A stretch of 64,000 nt of DNA from Staphylotrichum longicolle (GCA_019096155.1 JAHCVI010000001.1:4526001-4590000), one strand, 5' to 3'; numbered from the stretch's first letter, positions 13,151 through 28,100 are shown. Made by a program: numbers and translations. The notes: generated by a model not told the origin, from the letters alone.

Positions 13151-16100
13151 GCCCAACATGTGTCAAAAGCTCACGCTAAGTGACTTTGGGCTGATTCCAG
13201 ATTTGACACCTGCTGATCTTGACACTTTCGAACGCACTCAGCTTACCCTCCTGGCGGAGGAGAGAGGTTGGGACGCTGTCGAAGCCATCTATCCAGCATC
13301 ACCGATTCAGCAAGGCCTGTTGCTGAGTCGAACCAAGGACGGGAGCTTTTACGCTGTGCGCCGGGCATTCCAGGTCAAGCGCATGGATGGCCAAACAGCC
13401 GACGTTGCGGCTGTGGTAGAAGCATGGAGGCAGGTTGTTCAACACCATGCTCTGCTTCGTACCGTCTTTGTCGACGCTATCTCCCAGACGAGGGCAGGGA
13501 GCTACGACCAGGTGGTTCTGAAAGACATTGAGCCTCCGATGGTGGTCCGCAAATGTCTGGGTGGCGAAGAAGAAATCCACGAGCTGCTTGAAGGAATGGC
13601 GCCCATGCAATACAAAGACGCAGCACCGCAACACCACCTCTCTGTTTTTCACAGCCACGGACACGTCGTCTGCGTGCTGGAGATGAGCCACGCCATCATG
13701 GACGGTGCTTCGATGGACATCCTTCTCCGTGATTTTGGCCGGGCCTACGAAGGGTCTCTCGAGTCGCTTCCAAAACCACTGTTCAGCCCCTTTGTGTCCA
13801 GTCTGCAGCAGCGCAACCACGAGGCGGATATCGCCTTCTGGACGAACTATCTGGCTGGCCTCGAGCCTTGCCACTTTCCTGTTCTCAACGATGGCGTCAA
13901 CGTTCCCGAGACCGAAAAAGAGTTGTGCACACTCCGAGTTGCATTCCCTGATTTGGCTGCATTGCAAGGCTTCTGCAATCGCACAGGATTCACGCTCCCC
14001 AACGCGTTCCACGCTGCCTGGGGTCTGACGCTGGCGTCTTACACCAGCACCGACGATGTGTGCTTTGGATATCTGGTGTCAGGTCGCGACTCCGCACTTG
14101 TTGAGGGATCCGAAGATGCTGTCGGTCCCTTCATTAACATGGCCACTCAGAGAGTCAAGCTCATCAGTGGTGGCGAAGATGGCCAACACACTCTCCTTCG
14201 TCTTCTCGAAGCGGTGCAACAAGACCAACTCGACTGCATGCCTTATGCCCAGGCTTCCTTGGCCGAAGTTCAACACGCGCTCAACCTTCCTGGTGGAATG
14301 GCTCTCTTCGATACTTGCATCTCCTACCGCCGTCAACAACAAAAGTCTGATACTGCGAATGCATCGGTGGTCTGTGAGGACATTGGAACCATCCATGATC
14401 CGACTGAGTATCCCATTTCGCTCAACATCGAGATTGATGGCGAGGGAGGAGCTGCAATTGACCTCGACTACTGGACGGATTCTGTATCCAGCCCTCAGGC
14501 CAAGCACGTTGCGGCGACGTTTCTCCAGGCCCTGTCGAACATTGCTGAACGAGCTGAAACACCCATCCCGCAGCTCGACATGGTTCACCCAAGCAGCAAA
14601 GAAAATATCTGGACCTGGAACGCCAATATGCCCGCCACCACCGTTGAGTGTGTGCACCACATGGTGGAGAAGCAGGTGGCGATCCACCCAAAGGCCCAAG
14701 CCATACGCGGATGGGATGGCGATTTCTCTTATGAGGAGATGAACGCTCTCGCAAACCGTTTGGCCCGGCACCTGCTTGACTTTGGGGTCGGCCCCGAGAC
14801 CCTCGTGCCCGTCTGTTTTGACAAGTCCGCCTGGACCACCATCTCCATGCTCGCGGTCCTCAAGGCCGGGGGCGGGGTGGTGCCTCTGGACGCAAACCAT
14901 CCAGCGCATGCCCTCGAGGGTAAAGTGACAGATGCTGGGGCCCATGTCGTCGTCGCTTCTGAGGCCCGGGCGATGTTGTTTGAGGCGATGGTCCCGTACG
15001 TGGTGGCAGTGGGCCCGGCCCTGCTCTCTCAACTCTCCGAAGCAGCCGACAATGCAGAGGTCCGATCTGGCGTGGGCCCTGAAAACCCAGCCTTCATCAT
15101 GTTTACCTCGGGCAGCACTGGAAAGCCAAAGGGCGTTGTTCTCTGCCACCAGGCTCTGGTCTCAAGTGCTCTCGCGCACGGCGCGGCTCTGGGTCTCGGC
15201 CCACATACGCGCTTCCTGCAGTTCGCTGCCCACACATTCGACAACAGCCTCGAGGAAATGTTTACGACTCTCATCCACGGTGGCTGTGTGTGCGTTCCCT
15301 CAGATGCCGATCGTCTCGGTGACTTGCCAGGTGCTATTGACAGACTCGACGCCAATTTCATGGACCTCACCCCGACGGTAGCCGCCATGCTGCGACCGGA
15401 ACAGGTGCCCAAGATCCGAGGCATGGCTGTCGGTGGTGAAGCTCTCACGCGGGAGGTGTTGGATGCCTGGGGAGGAGCAATTCCTGTCCACAACCAGTAC
15501 GGACCCAGTGAATGCTCCATCAACGCGGCGCACAAGCTTCATCTTGACAAGGATGGCGACGTTGGCAGCATTGGAACCAGCGTGGGGAGCGTGTCATGGG
15601 TGGTGGACCCACAGGACCACAATCTCCTTGTGCCCGTCGGGTGTGTTGGTGAGCTGCTGATTGAAGGTCCCATTCTTGCGCGAGGCTACCTCGGTCGTCC
15701 GGTTGAGACGGCCAAGGCTTTCATCGAAATGCCAAAATGGGCGTCGATGGACCCACGGCACGCCGACAGGGGCTCCCGGAGGATGTACAAGACCGGCGAT
15801 CTGGTGCGGTACAATTCCGATGGCTCTCTCATCTATCTCGGCCGCAAAGACACCCAGGTCAAGCTGCACGGCCAGCGCATCGAGTTGGGCGAGATTGAGC
15901 ACCACGTCAAGACAAATCTCCCCGCTGTTGCCCAGTCCTCCGTCGAGCTGGTGACCGTCGGACATGCCAAGGCGTTGGCCGTGTTCTTCTGTGTCTCGCC
16001 TTCAAGGGACGGCGAGAGCATTCTCATTCTTCCCATGGATGCGGACACCCGCACTCTCTGCCAGACCCTTGTGGCAGCCATGGCCACACAGGTCGCGTCG

Positions 16101-19100
16101 TACATGGTGCCCAGTCTGTTCCTACCCGTATCAAGAATGCCGCTCACTTCATCTGGCAAGCTTGACCGCCGACAACTCCGCACCATGGCCCAAGCACTGG
16201 CTGACAATATCGTGGAATACCGCCTAGGTGCCGAGACTGCCGGCGGCCGTGCACCGGAGACGACCGCAGAGCGACGGCTCCAAGAACTGTGGGCGTCTGT
16301 GCTGAATGTGGTGGCCGATTCCATCTCAGCAGACGACAGCTTCTTCGGGGACGGCGGCGACTCGGTCGGGGCGATGCGGCTCGTTGCCGCAGCCCGTCAA
16401 AAAGGAATGATGTTGACTGTCGCCAACATCTTCCAGTCGCCCAAGCTCTGTGACATGGCAAAAATGGCTACGGGAAGCGGCGTTGGTAACGACCACAAGT
16501 CCGGACACACTTTGGCCACCACAATTGTTGAAGGGAACACCTTGCCCGGGCCAGTCAAGCCCTTCTCCCTGCTCCAGGAGAAAGGGGGGATGGCCTTGAA
16601 AGAGCTGCAGAATCATGTGGCGTCCCTTTGCCGCATAGATGCTGGCTCCATTGAGGACATCTACCCATGCACTCCCTTGCAGGCGGGCCTTGTAGCGGTG
16701 TCTCAGAGGCAGCCCGGTGCCTACGTCGCCGTCAACTTTTACGAGTTGCCCTCTGACATTGACATCCCGCGGTTCAAGAAGGCGTGGCAAGAAGTCGTCG
16801 ACTCTGAAGCCATCTTGCGGACACGTGTCGTGTTTGTTGAGAACATCGGCTTCTTGCAAGTCGTCGTCCGGGTTGAGATTGCCTGGACATCCGCAGCAAG
16901 CACCGAGGAACTTTCGCAAATCCGCCATCGCCAGCTTCCGCCACACGACGGCGGAATCCTCTCGCGCTACACAATCATTGACGAGGAGAGCAACCGGCCG
17001 ACATTTGCGTGGACTGCACACCACGCGCTTTACGATGGATGGAGTTTGCCGACCTTGTTAGACCGAGTTGAGGCTCGATACCGGACCCCCGAGATGCCGG
17101 TCGCTCCTTCGCCTCACTACTCGCGCTTTGTCGAGCATCTGTCTGGTCTCGATGTCCCCGCCTCGGATGCATTTTGGACCGCCAAGCTGTCTGGGCCTGG
17201 CGCCACGCACTTCCCCCAACTCCCGCACCCGGGCTACCGCGTCCAGGCAACGAGCCAGGTGAGCCGGACTGTGGGCTTTACTCGACCCAAGGGCGTGAGC
17301 CTGACCACGGCATCATTCATCCGTACTGCGTGGGCGCTCGTCGTGTCAATCTACTCGTCCGCCGACGACGTCGTGTTTGGCGAGATTCTTAACGGGCGCG
17401 ATGTGCCCCTCGCGGGCGTTGAAGATCTCGTTGGGCCGACGTTGGCCTCGATTCCTCGACGCATCAAGATCGACCGCACCATGAGTGTCCAGGAGCTGCT
17501 TGCAGACGTGCAGACGCAGCTCAACGATGTCATCCCACACCAGTTTGCGGGCCTGCAGCGCATCAAGACGCTCAACGCTGCTGCTGCCGCGGCATGCGAC
17601 TTCCGAAACCTGCTGGCCATCGACGTCGCCGATGATGTGCCCGGGGACAGCTTATGGAGTAACATGAAGGGCGACGGTTCCGCTCAAGGACCGGACTTTT
17701 TCAGCTATCCGCTCAATGTTACATGCACGCTCGGGCGCAACGGCGATGCCCAAAACCTCCAAGTCCGCGCTATCTTTGACGCCGAGGTGGTGCCGCAGTG
17801 GCAGGTCGCCCGGATGCTGGGCCAGTTCGGGACTGTACTGGCATGCCTCTCAGCTCCAGGGAGCCAGCGCGACAAGATTGGCGAGGTTGACCTGCTCAGC
17901 AATGAGGACAGAGAGATGGTTCGGGAGTGGAACAAGGCTCCGGGCCCGCTGGTGGAGAGGCGGATTCACGACATGATTAGCGAGAAGATGGCCCAGCAGG
18001 GCAGCGACACAACTGCTGTAGTTGGCTGGGACGCGACGCTGTCCAACAGGGAGCTGGATGCGCTGTCGACTGCGCTGGCAGGTGAGCTTGTGTCGAAGGG
18101 AGTGGGTGCTGACAGTAGCAGGTTCGTTCCTTTCTGCTTCGAAAAGTCGACTTTTGCCGTCGTGGCGATGCTGGCCGTGCTCAAGGCCAATGCCGCCTTC
18201 GTGCCCCTAGACCCTGGGCATCCGGTTGCCCGGCTCAGAGAGATCGTGGGCGATTGCGCAGCGAAGGTGGTGCTGTGCTCGCCCAAGTACGAGAGCCTGT
18301 GCTCTGAGGTCGTGGACACGGTCGTACCAGTCAACTTGACCATGTTGAAGAGACTTGAGAAGACGGCATCTGCGAGTCCGGATTTTGAGGTGATTGGTAA
18401 GTGGACTGATTGGTTTCCTTGATTCTTTGTTGACATCCCCCTGAACCCCTGAAAAGCGGGTCTCGGTGCTGACAGAAAACCAGGGGCCCTGCCGAGCGAC
18501 GCAGCATATGCCATTTTTACCTCTGGAACGACGGGCAAACCCAAAGGAACTATCAGTAAGATGCATTTTTATACCCCACGCATCTTTGTTTTTGTTGTCT
18601 TCTTCATTTTTCGCTTGTTGGGTTCTGGTTGTTGGTGTGCTTCAGGTTGCTCCACATGTGCTGTGTGTGGCGGGCAGGAGCCTCTCTTGCCCGATTGCCA
18701 AGACCCAACACGAATCTGCCTCTTGCCCTTTCTCGATCACACAACATGCGCATCAAGTTCTGAAAAACGAACCTGCATGGAAACAATGGAGTCGCTCCGA
18801 TCTCTTTTTACTATTCTGACTTTATTTCTTGATTTTTGAAACATGGGAGAAATCGCAGAGTGTTTGCTCTGCCCAGTGCAATGGCGGGCCACGCGTTTTG
18901 AAGCGTGTTCCGGCGATATCTGAAGCCACACTCAGCTGTCTCATCACGCGGGAGAAAGACCGGTTTCTAACGCGAAATATCTAGTCTCACATGCGGCCTT
19001 CTGCTCTGGTGCCGCCGCACATGGCCCGGCCATGCTCATGAGGCCGCCTTTCCGCTTCTTGCAGTTCGCGTCCTACACCTTTGACGCATGCCTGATTGAG

Positions 19101-22100
19101 ATCCTGACGACACTCATGATGGGCGGCACCGTGTGTGTGCCACGCGAAGAGGACCGCACCAACGGTAATATCGCTGCCGCCATGGAACAGATGGGTGTCA
19201 CCATGACCCTGCTCACGCCCTCGTTTGCCCGCGTCCTCGAGCCCGCGAGCGTGCCACATCTCAAGACCCTGATTCTCGGCGGTGAGGCCATGGCCCAGAG
19301 CCACCTCGCCACTTGGGCGGACAGCGTCAACCTGATCAACGCGTACGGACCCAGCGAATGCGCCGTTGTCGCGACCGTGAACTCTCAGATGCGTCGCTCC
19401 TCCAACCCGGCCAACCTGGGTAGAGGCCTCGGTCGGTGCTGGATCGTGGACCCTCAGAACCACAACCGCCTGGCGCCCCTCGGCTCTGTCGGCGAGCTGC
19501 TTGTCGAGGGTCCGACCTTGTCGACGGGCTATCTCAACAACGAGGCAAAGACCCGCGAGGCCTTTGTCAATAACCCGCGCTGGGCGACGCACTCCGCGAT
19601 GCGCTATCCCGACATTCCGACCAACCAACCACGCCGTATGTACAAGACTGGCGACCTGGTGCGCGTGTGTGACGATGTCTCGGGCGACATGGTCTACATG
19701 GGTCGGAAGGATTCCTCGCAGGCCAAGCTCAACGGCCAGCGGCTTGAGTTGGATGAAATTGTTCATCATCTCGTTGCAGATGATGCAGTACGCCATGCTG
19801 TTGTCCTTCTCCCAAAGACCGGACCGTGTGTCAAGCGTCTGGTTGCGGTGCTCTCGCTCCGCCAAACTGCAGGGAACAACACTGCAGAAATACTCCAGCC
19901 GGTAACCTCCCGGGAGGCATCTTGCGTGGTGGAGAAAGTCCAGGAGCGACTGAGGGCGAAACTCCCGCCATACATGGTCCCTTCAACCTGGATTGTTGTC
20001 CAGGCCATTTCCCTGCTGCCATCTGGAAAGCTCGACCGCAGGAGCGTTGTCGAATTTGTCGAGGGCATCAGCGAGGAGATGTTGGACAAGATAAATGCTG
20101 CCGTTTCCGACAACCAAGAACTTGAGGACAGAAACACATCTCCGCAGGCGGTATCCATCGACGAGCGTCTCAAGTCCATCTGGGGCGAGGTCTTGAACAT
20201 TGGCCCTGATAGGATCGGCCGCAACGTCTCCTTCTTGCACCTCGGGGGCGACAGCATCAGCGCCATGCAGGTCATGGCCAAGTGCCGAGCCCAGGGTATC
20301 CGCGTCGCCGTGCCGGACATTATCAGCAGCAAATCGGTCCACGAACTCGCTCTCAAGGCTGGTGTTTCCAAGGACCAGCGCCAAACTGCCGCTACCGCCA
20401 CCTCGACTGGCGAAGACCAACACGAATTTGACCCTGCCCCAATCCAGCAGCTGTACTTTCAGCTCATGCACGTTGGACGCAATGGAGAACGATCGCCAAC
20501 ACCGCACACGCAATTCAACCAAAGTGTCCTTCTGCGATTGGCTAGGGACGCCACCTCCGACGAGCTTGCGCGGGGGCTACATGCCCTGGTTGAAACCCAT
20601 TCTATGCTCAGGGCACGATTCCGTCGCGATGGTATGGGCAGTTGGCGGCAGCGACTCACCGCGGACGTCAGCGGATCCTACCGCTTCAAAACACACACCA
20701 TCGGCAACATCGCCCGCATGGAAAAACGCATCGAAAGCTCACAGAGGACACTCGACATCCAAAACGGGCCTCTGCTCGCAGCAGACTGGTTCAGCGTTGG
20801 CAAGGAGACGAAGGAAGTATACGTCTTCCTCGCCGTTCACCACTTGGTGGTCGACGTCGTGTCATGGGGTATCCTGCTTCAAGACTTGGAGGACTTCCTC
20901 GCAACCGGGAGCATCAGACCTCCAACGTCGCTTTCCTTCCAAGCGTGGAGCCGGAAGCAGTCAGAGCAGGCTCAAGCGGAGAAGAACGGAGCCAGCCTCC
21001 TGCCACACCACGAGGCTTCAGACTCCGATCTTGAGTACTGGGGCATGGCTGGCGTGCCAAACATCCAAGGAGACGCGGTCGTGACCGGGGACATTGAGCT
21101 GGACTATGACACGACAACCATGCTCTTGGGTTCCGAGTGCCACATGGCCCTTCAAACCGAGGTTCTTGATGTCTTGTTGGCCGCTCTCCTCCTCTCATAC
21201 CGGAACGCGTCTGGCGGACGCCACGGCGTTCCCACCATCTACAATGAGGGTCACGGCCGTGAGACTTGGGATGATACGATGGACTTATCGCGGACAGTGG
21301 GCTGGTTCACCACTCTGTATCCGGTCCACCTTCCTGATGAATCGGCTTCTGGTAAGTTGTCCACGTGATTGAACCAAAAAACAACGCTGACATTGTATTG
21401 TAGACGATGACATTGTTACCGCTATCCGGTGGGTCAAGGACTACCGGAGACGCCTGGCTGGCAAAGGACGCCCGTACTTTGCCTATCAGCTTCTCACCTC
21501 ACAAGGGCGCGAGGAGTATGGTCACCGCTGGCCTGTCGAAGTGGCGTTCAACTATCTCGGGCAGATGCAACAACTCAACCGGCCCGACACCTTCCTCCAA
21601 CCTTTCGATAACGGTGTTGGACAGGGCCTGAACACATCTTCCGACATCGGCAAGGACGTCCCGCGCTTCGCTCTCATCGAGGTGTCAGCGGTTGTGACGG
21701 GCGGCAAGATGAAGCTTTCCTTTGCACACAACAAGCACATGAACCACCAGAACTTGCTTCAAAGATGGGTTAACGAGTGCCAGTCCCTGTTGCAGGAAGC
21801 TCCCCGACGCTTGGTGCAGAAGACGCCAGAAAAGACACTCAGTGCGCTCCCACTTCTACCCCTCACCTACTACGGCCTCGAAAATCTCGATCAGAGACTC
21901 CGCGATGTTGGGGTCCACCTGAAAGACGTCGAAGACGTGTACCCTTGTTCCCCAATGCAGCGTGGTCTCCTGCTCAGCCAAATGCGAGACCCCGAGAAGT
22001 ACGGGTACAAGGCCATTTTCCAAGTCGCATCGCCACGGGGAGAGGATCTCAATCTGCAGCGATTGTCCACCGCCTGGCAGAATGTCATTTCCCGCCACTC

Positions 22101-25100
22101 AACTTTGAGGACCATCTTTGTCGACACAGTGGGCGACGAGGGGTTGATGGATCAGGTTGTTCTTCGCAGCGCCCCAGGGCGGATCCAGACTTTGGACCGG
22201 GACGATGATGAGGACGCGCTGCGAACCCTTGACTCCCTCGATTGTATTGACTACAACGAGAAGAAGCCGCCTCACCGTCTCACACTTTGCAAAACCGCAC
22301 GCGGCCACGTCTTCTGTCGCCTGGAGATCAGCCACGCGATCTCCGACGGGTCTTCGGTCCCGATCCTCCTCGACAACCTCGCCGACGCTTACGGCACGGG
22401 TGCAGTCAGCAAATCCGTACCCCTGTACCGTGATTATATTGCCTACATTCAGGCCCAGCCCCGCGGCGAGAGCGTTCGATACTGGAAAGAATACTTGGCT
22501 GGCTCAGAGCCATGCCTGTTCCCCACGCTCACGGACGGAGAAGTCAACGAGGAACCCTCGCTCGGCTCACATGCTATCACTCTACAAAGCATGGCCCAAA
22601 TCAACGACTACTGCGTGGATTCTGGCATCACACTGTCCACTCTGCTGCAGTTTGTGTGGGCTCTGGTGGTCCAGTCGTACACTGGCGCGGACGAGGTCTT
22701 GTTCGGTTACCTTGCATCGGGTCGGGACGTTCCTGTCGCCAATATCGAGAATGCAGTGGGCGCCTTCATCAACATGCTCGTCTGCCGTCTTCAGCTTTTC
22801 GAGGTGGGCGAAGCACTCGACACAATCCGCGCCGATCTCGCCAATGCCATGGCTCACCAGAGCTGCTCGCTCGCCGAGATGCAACACGAGCTGGGACTTC
22901 CGTGCGCGACCTTGTTCAACACGGCCTTCACGTACCAGAAACGCGCGGAAACCGGTCAAGAAAGGGCAACATTCTGCCAAAACAGCTCTCGAGTACAACG
23001 TCGTGAGCGCTGAGGATCCGAGCGAGTACGCAGTCGCAGTCAACGTCGAAGCAACAGACAAGAAGGTTGAGGTTCATTTCAGCTACTGGAGAAATGTTGT
23101 CTCGGACGCTCAGATCGAAAACATCGCAGCCACGTTTGAGCAGGCCCTGGCTGACCTTATCGCTGACGGGGCCGATGACCGCACGGTCGGCGAGCTGGAT
23201 CTTGTCGGCAACGCAGGGATCGAGAAGATCCGCTCGTGGAACAACCACGAGCTTCCGCGGGTCGAGGAATGCGTGCACGACATGATTGAGCGGCACGCTC
23301 TACACGGTCCGGACTCGACTCCGGCTGTATGTGGCTGGGATGCATCCTTTACCTACCGCGAACTGGACAGGGCAGCAGCAGCTCTCGCGCGTCACCTCGT
23401 GACCGCCGTGGGTGTTGGTCCCGAGGTGATCGTTCCGCTCTGCTTTGAGAAGTCGGCCTGGACCGTCGTCGCGCAACTTGCAATCCTGAAGGCCGGCGGT
23501 GCCTTTGTCAATCTCGACCCCAGCCATCCCGACAGTCGCCTCAAGCAGCTCGTCCAGGACGTCAACGCCACAATCGTTCTTTGCTCGGCAAGACACAAGG
23601 AAAAGGCGGGCAAGATTGTGGACAAGACACTCGTGGTCGACGCCGAGTCTATCCTCACGCTCAACAAGGCCGCCGCCTCAGAGGAGACACCATTCACGTC
23701 TGCTGCCAAGCCGTCCAACCCAGCCTATATCATATTCACATCCGGCACGACAGGCAAACCCAAGGGTACGGTGATCGAGCACGGCGCTTTTTGTACCGGA
23801 GCGCTGGCTCATGCCAAGGCCATGTTCATGCGGTCCGACTCCCGCGTCTTGCAGTTTGCCTCCTACACCTTCGACGCAAGCATCATGGAGACACTTTCCT
23901 GCCTGTTGGTGGGCGGTTGTGTGTGCGTGCCCTCGGATGAGGAGAGGATGAACGACGTTGCTGCTGTGATTCGCAACATGAGCGTCACCTGGACTCTGCT
24001 CACACCATCGGTGGCCAGCACCGTTAAGCCTGAGAGCGTTCCCTGCCTCAAGACCCTCGTCACCGGTGGCGAGGCCATGGCTGCCGGGCATATTGCTCGA
24101 TGGGGAACCCAGTGTGCTCTGGTCAATGCGTACGGGCCAACCGAAGCGGCCGTCGTCGCCACGACGAGCACAAAGGTGGACGAGTCTTACCACGTGTGCA
24201 ACACTGACCGCGCCAATATCGGCACTGCTGTTGGGGGCCGGATCTGGGTCGTTGACCCTCACAGATCTGACCGGCTGGTGCCTGTCGGCGCAGTTGGCGA
24301 GCTGGTTGTCGAAGGGCGCCTGGTGGCCCGCGGCTATCTCAACAACAAGGAGCAAACCAACAAGGTCTTCATCCGGTCTCCGGAATGGACGCGGCATCCC
24401 GGCTTTCCGGCGTCCATGTGGCGCCATCAAGACAGCATGTATCGGACTGGTGACCTCGTTCGCTACAACTCCGACGGGTCCGTTGCCTACATTTCGCGCA
24501 AGGACACCCAGATCAAGCTCAACGGTCGAAGAATCGAGCTAGGCGAGATCGAGTTCCATTGCCGAGCTGGACTGCCCAGTGACGCACAATCCGCCGTAGA
24601 GGTAGTGTTACCGCCCAACAACCGCGCCGCAACCAAGTCCCTTGCGGTGTTCTTCAGCTTGCCGAGCCACGCGACTTCTTCACCAAGCTTTGCTCTGCTC
24701 CCCATGAGCGAGCCAGTCCGCAAACTCGCACTCGCCATGGAAACACACCTCTCCGGTCATCTTCCGTCTTACATGGTCCCTCAACTCTTTGTCCCCATCT
24801 CAGCGATGCCGTGGACGACGGCGGGCAAGCTTGACCGGAGACAGCTGCGCCAAAGTCTTGAGGGGGCAAGCCGGGATACCGTGTCAGGGTACAGACTCTC
24901 CGCTGCTGCCGCTGCCGTCAAGAATCGGGGCCCAGCCAGCGAAATGGAGAAGAGGCTGCAAGGGCTGTGGGAGACCGTTCTTGGCCTTCCCGTTGGATCT
25001 GTCGGCGCCGGAGACAGCTTCTTCCGCCTCGGTGGCGACTCTCTGACGGCAATGCGGCTTGTTGGAGCAGCTCGGGCTCACAAGATTGTGCTGACCGTGT

Positions 25101-28100
25101 TGGACGTCTTTGAGAAACCCGTTCTTGCGGACATGGCGCGGGCGTGCGGCGGTTCGGAGGCGGTCGTGACCGCCGCCCCTTCGCTGAAACCTTTCGAGCT
25201 GGTACCCGAACCCCGGAACAAGCTCGACGCTCTCATGCAGGAAGTTTCTGCTCAGTGTCAGCTTTTGTGTGACCAGATCCAGGACATGTACCCCTGCAGC
25301 GCGCTACAGGAGGGGCTTGTTACGCTCGCGAATAAGCAGGAGGGAGCATATATCGCGGTCAACACCTTAAGGCTATCAGAGCACATTGACCTCGACCACT
25401 TCAAAGCGGCCTGGCAGCATGTCGTTGACGAAACTGACACGTTACGCACTCGGATCACACACACCGCCAGTTCTGGATTCCTTCAAGTCGTGACGGCTCC
25501 ACGGCCGATCGAGTGGCATCATGAGCCATCGCTGGAGGAGGCGGTTGCCAAAGGCAAGGCACTTGGTTTGCAGAACGGAGGCATGCTCACCAGATATGCC
25601 ATCATTGACGGGAATGGAGACCGTAATCAGGGACGTATCTTTGTTTGGGCCATCCATCACGCCCTCTACGACGGATGGAGCCTACGCCTCCTTGCTAGGC
25701 AAGTCCAAGACGTCTACACCAACAGCATGTCAGGCGCGAAGGCCGCAAGCACAAACACATCCCGTGCCTCTTATGCCGATTTTATTCGCTACTTGAGGCA
25801 GCGGGATATGGCTGCATCGGAGCAGTTTTGGAGAGAATCCCTACACGAGGCGTCTTCAATCACACATTTCCCCCAACTCCCGGCCGCCGTTGCGAGCCAG
25901 ACCGAGACCCCGACCTTCCGAATCGAGACGCGCACAATCAAAATCAACCGCAGCGGCATTCTCATCGACATTACTGTCCCGACTCTCATTCGAGCAGCAT
26001 GGGCCATTATCTTGGCCGCTTACACGGGGATGGACGACGTCGTCTTCGGAGAGACGTTGGCGGGCCGGAACATCGACGTCGCCGGCGTCACGGAGATGGC
26101 TGGGCCAACATTCACCACCGTCCCGACTAGAGTACGGTCAGGTCGTGACACCCGTCTCGTCGACTTTCTAAACAGCATCCACAGCATGGCCAGCCGAGTC
26201 GTCCCCCACCAACACATGGGACTCCAAAACATCAAGAGGCTCAACTCGGACTGCTCAGGCGCATGCGATTTCCAGAACCTTCTGGTTATCCAGACTTCGA
26301 GCTCCTCGCCCGCCTCTCCACAACATCAGAAGTCGTCACGACAGGACCAGGCTGGCTGGGACTTTCAAGGGGGTTCCTCGACCGAGAGCTTCTTTACCCA
26401 TCCGCTCGTGCTGGAATGCGCTGCCACCGATTCCGCCGTTGAGGCTACCTTCCATTACGACGAAAATGTGCTCTCACCATGGCACGCCAAACGCCTTGTG
26501 CACCAGTTTGAAGCTGTGCTGAAGCGGGTGGTTGCCCAGTCTGGGAGCAAGGACGCCACGCTGGCCGACATTCAAGTCATCAGCCCCGAAGACCAGACTC
26601 TCATTTCGAGGTGGAACCGGACCAACACATGTGAAGTGGTCGACTCGTGCATTCATGAGCTCTTCCAAGAACAAGCAACCACGCAGCCACAACGCGTGGC
26701 CGTCAGTGCCTGGGACGCCGAGCTAACGTACAGCGAGGTGTGTGATCTTGCCTCTCGCCTGGCCGTCCATCTCAACCAGCTTGGTGTCGGGAAAGAGACC
26801 CTAGTGCCCATATGTCTTGAGCGCTCGGCCTGGTCTGTTGTCATCATTATGGGCATCCTCATGTCCGGGGGCGCCTTTGTGCCGCTCGACCCAGCCCACC
26901 CCTCTACCCGCCACAAGGAGCTCTTAGAATCGATCAACGCTCGTCTCATCGTCTGCAGCCCCGAACATGCGTCCCGTTTTTCGGGTGTTGTTGACACACG
27001 TGTCTCGGTAGACGGCGACATGCTCCGCAGTCTCCCACCTCAAGATCAATCGCCTCTTCCTGCTCGCGCCAGCCCCACCAACACCGCCTACGTCCTCTTC
27101 ACCTCGGGCAGCACAGGGCGTCCCAAGGGCGTCGTGGTAGCCCATCGCGACTTCTGCAGCAGCTCTCGTGCCTACGCCGACGTGACCAACATGAACGCCT
27201 CTTCTCGGGTCTATCACTTCGCCTCGCTCACCTTCGATGCTGCACTCATGGAGGTCTTGACACCCCTTACCCTAGGCGCTTGCACATGCGTACCGACAGC
27301 GCACGACCGCCTACACGATTTGGGCTTCTCCATGGCTCGCATGCGTGCGACCTGGACCTTCCTGACGCCCTCTGTCGCCAATCTCGTTGAACCCAAAACT
27401 GTCCCCACTCTCAAGACCCTCGTCTGCGGCGGCGAAGCGATGCTCGCCGAGACTGTCTCTCGCTGGGCTGACCGCGTCGAGCTCATGAATGGATACGGCC
27501 CAACCGAAGGGTGCGTTCTAGCGGTGGTCAACCCGAATGTGTCGGCCGAGAGGGATCCCAGCGTCATTGGCCGCGGGACTGCCGCAACACGGTTGTGGAT
27601 CGTGGAACCGGCCGAAGACTCCAACGACAGGCTTGCACCGGTGGGTGCGGTGGGCGAGCTGGCCATCAGTGGGCCACTCGTTGCTCGCGGTTATCTCAAC
27701 GAGCCCGAGAAGACTGCCCGCGCCTTCGTCGACAACCCTGCCTGGGCAAGGAAAGACTGCCTCGCGGGCGCTGCTCCTCCCACGCGCATCTACCGCACTG
27801 GAGATCTCGTGCGGTACCGGTCTGATGGCGCGATCGAGTTTGTCGGCCGCAGGGATGGTCAGGTCAAGGTTAACGGCCAGCGCATTGAGCTAGGAGAGAT
27901 TCAGAGCCGACTATCAGCCGACCGCCATGTTCGCCTTGCGCTTGTGGTACAGCCGAAAGCGGGACCTTGCAAGAAGCAGTTGGTTGCTGTCCTCACGTTG
28001 ACCAGCACCGTTGAGCGACCTTGTGTTCCCAAGGGATCCGAAGCCCCCGTCTCCATCACCGACCAGGGTGACTGCAACCCCCTGAACGGCCCGCCGGAGC

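Noticed and set aside
14079..15149. 356-codon minus-strand open frame within the NRPS
   Set aside because: Lies entirely opposite C2-A2 coding sequence and has no recognisable motif; a shadow frame.
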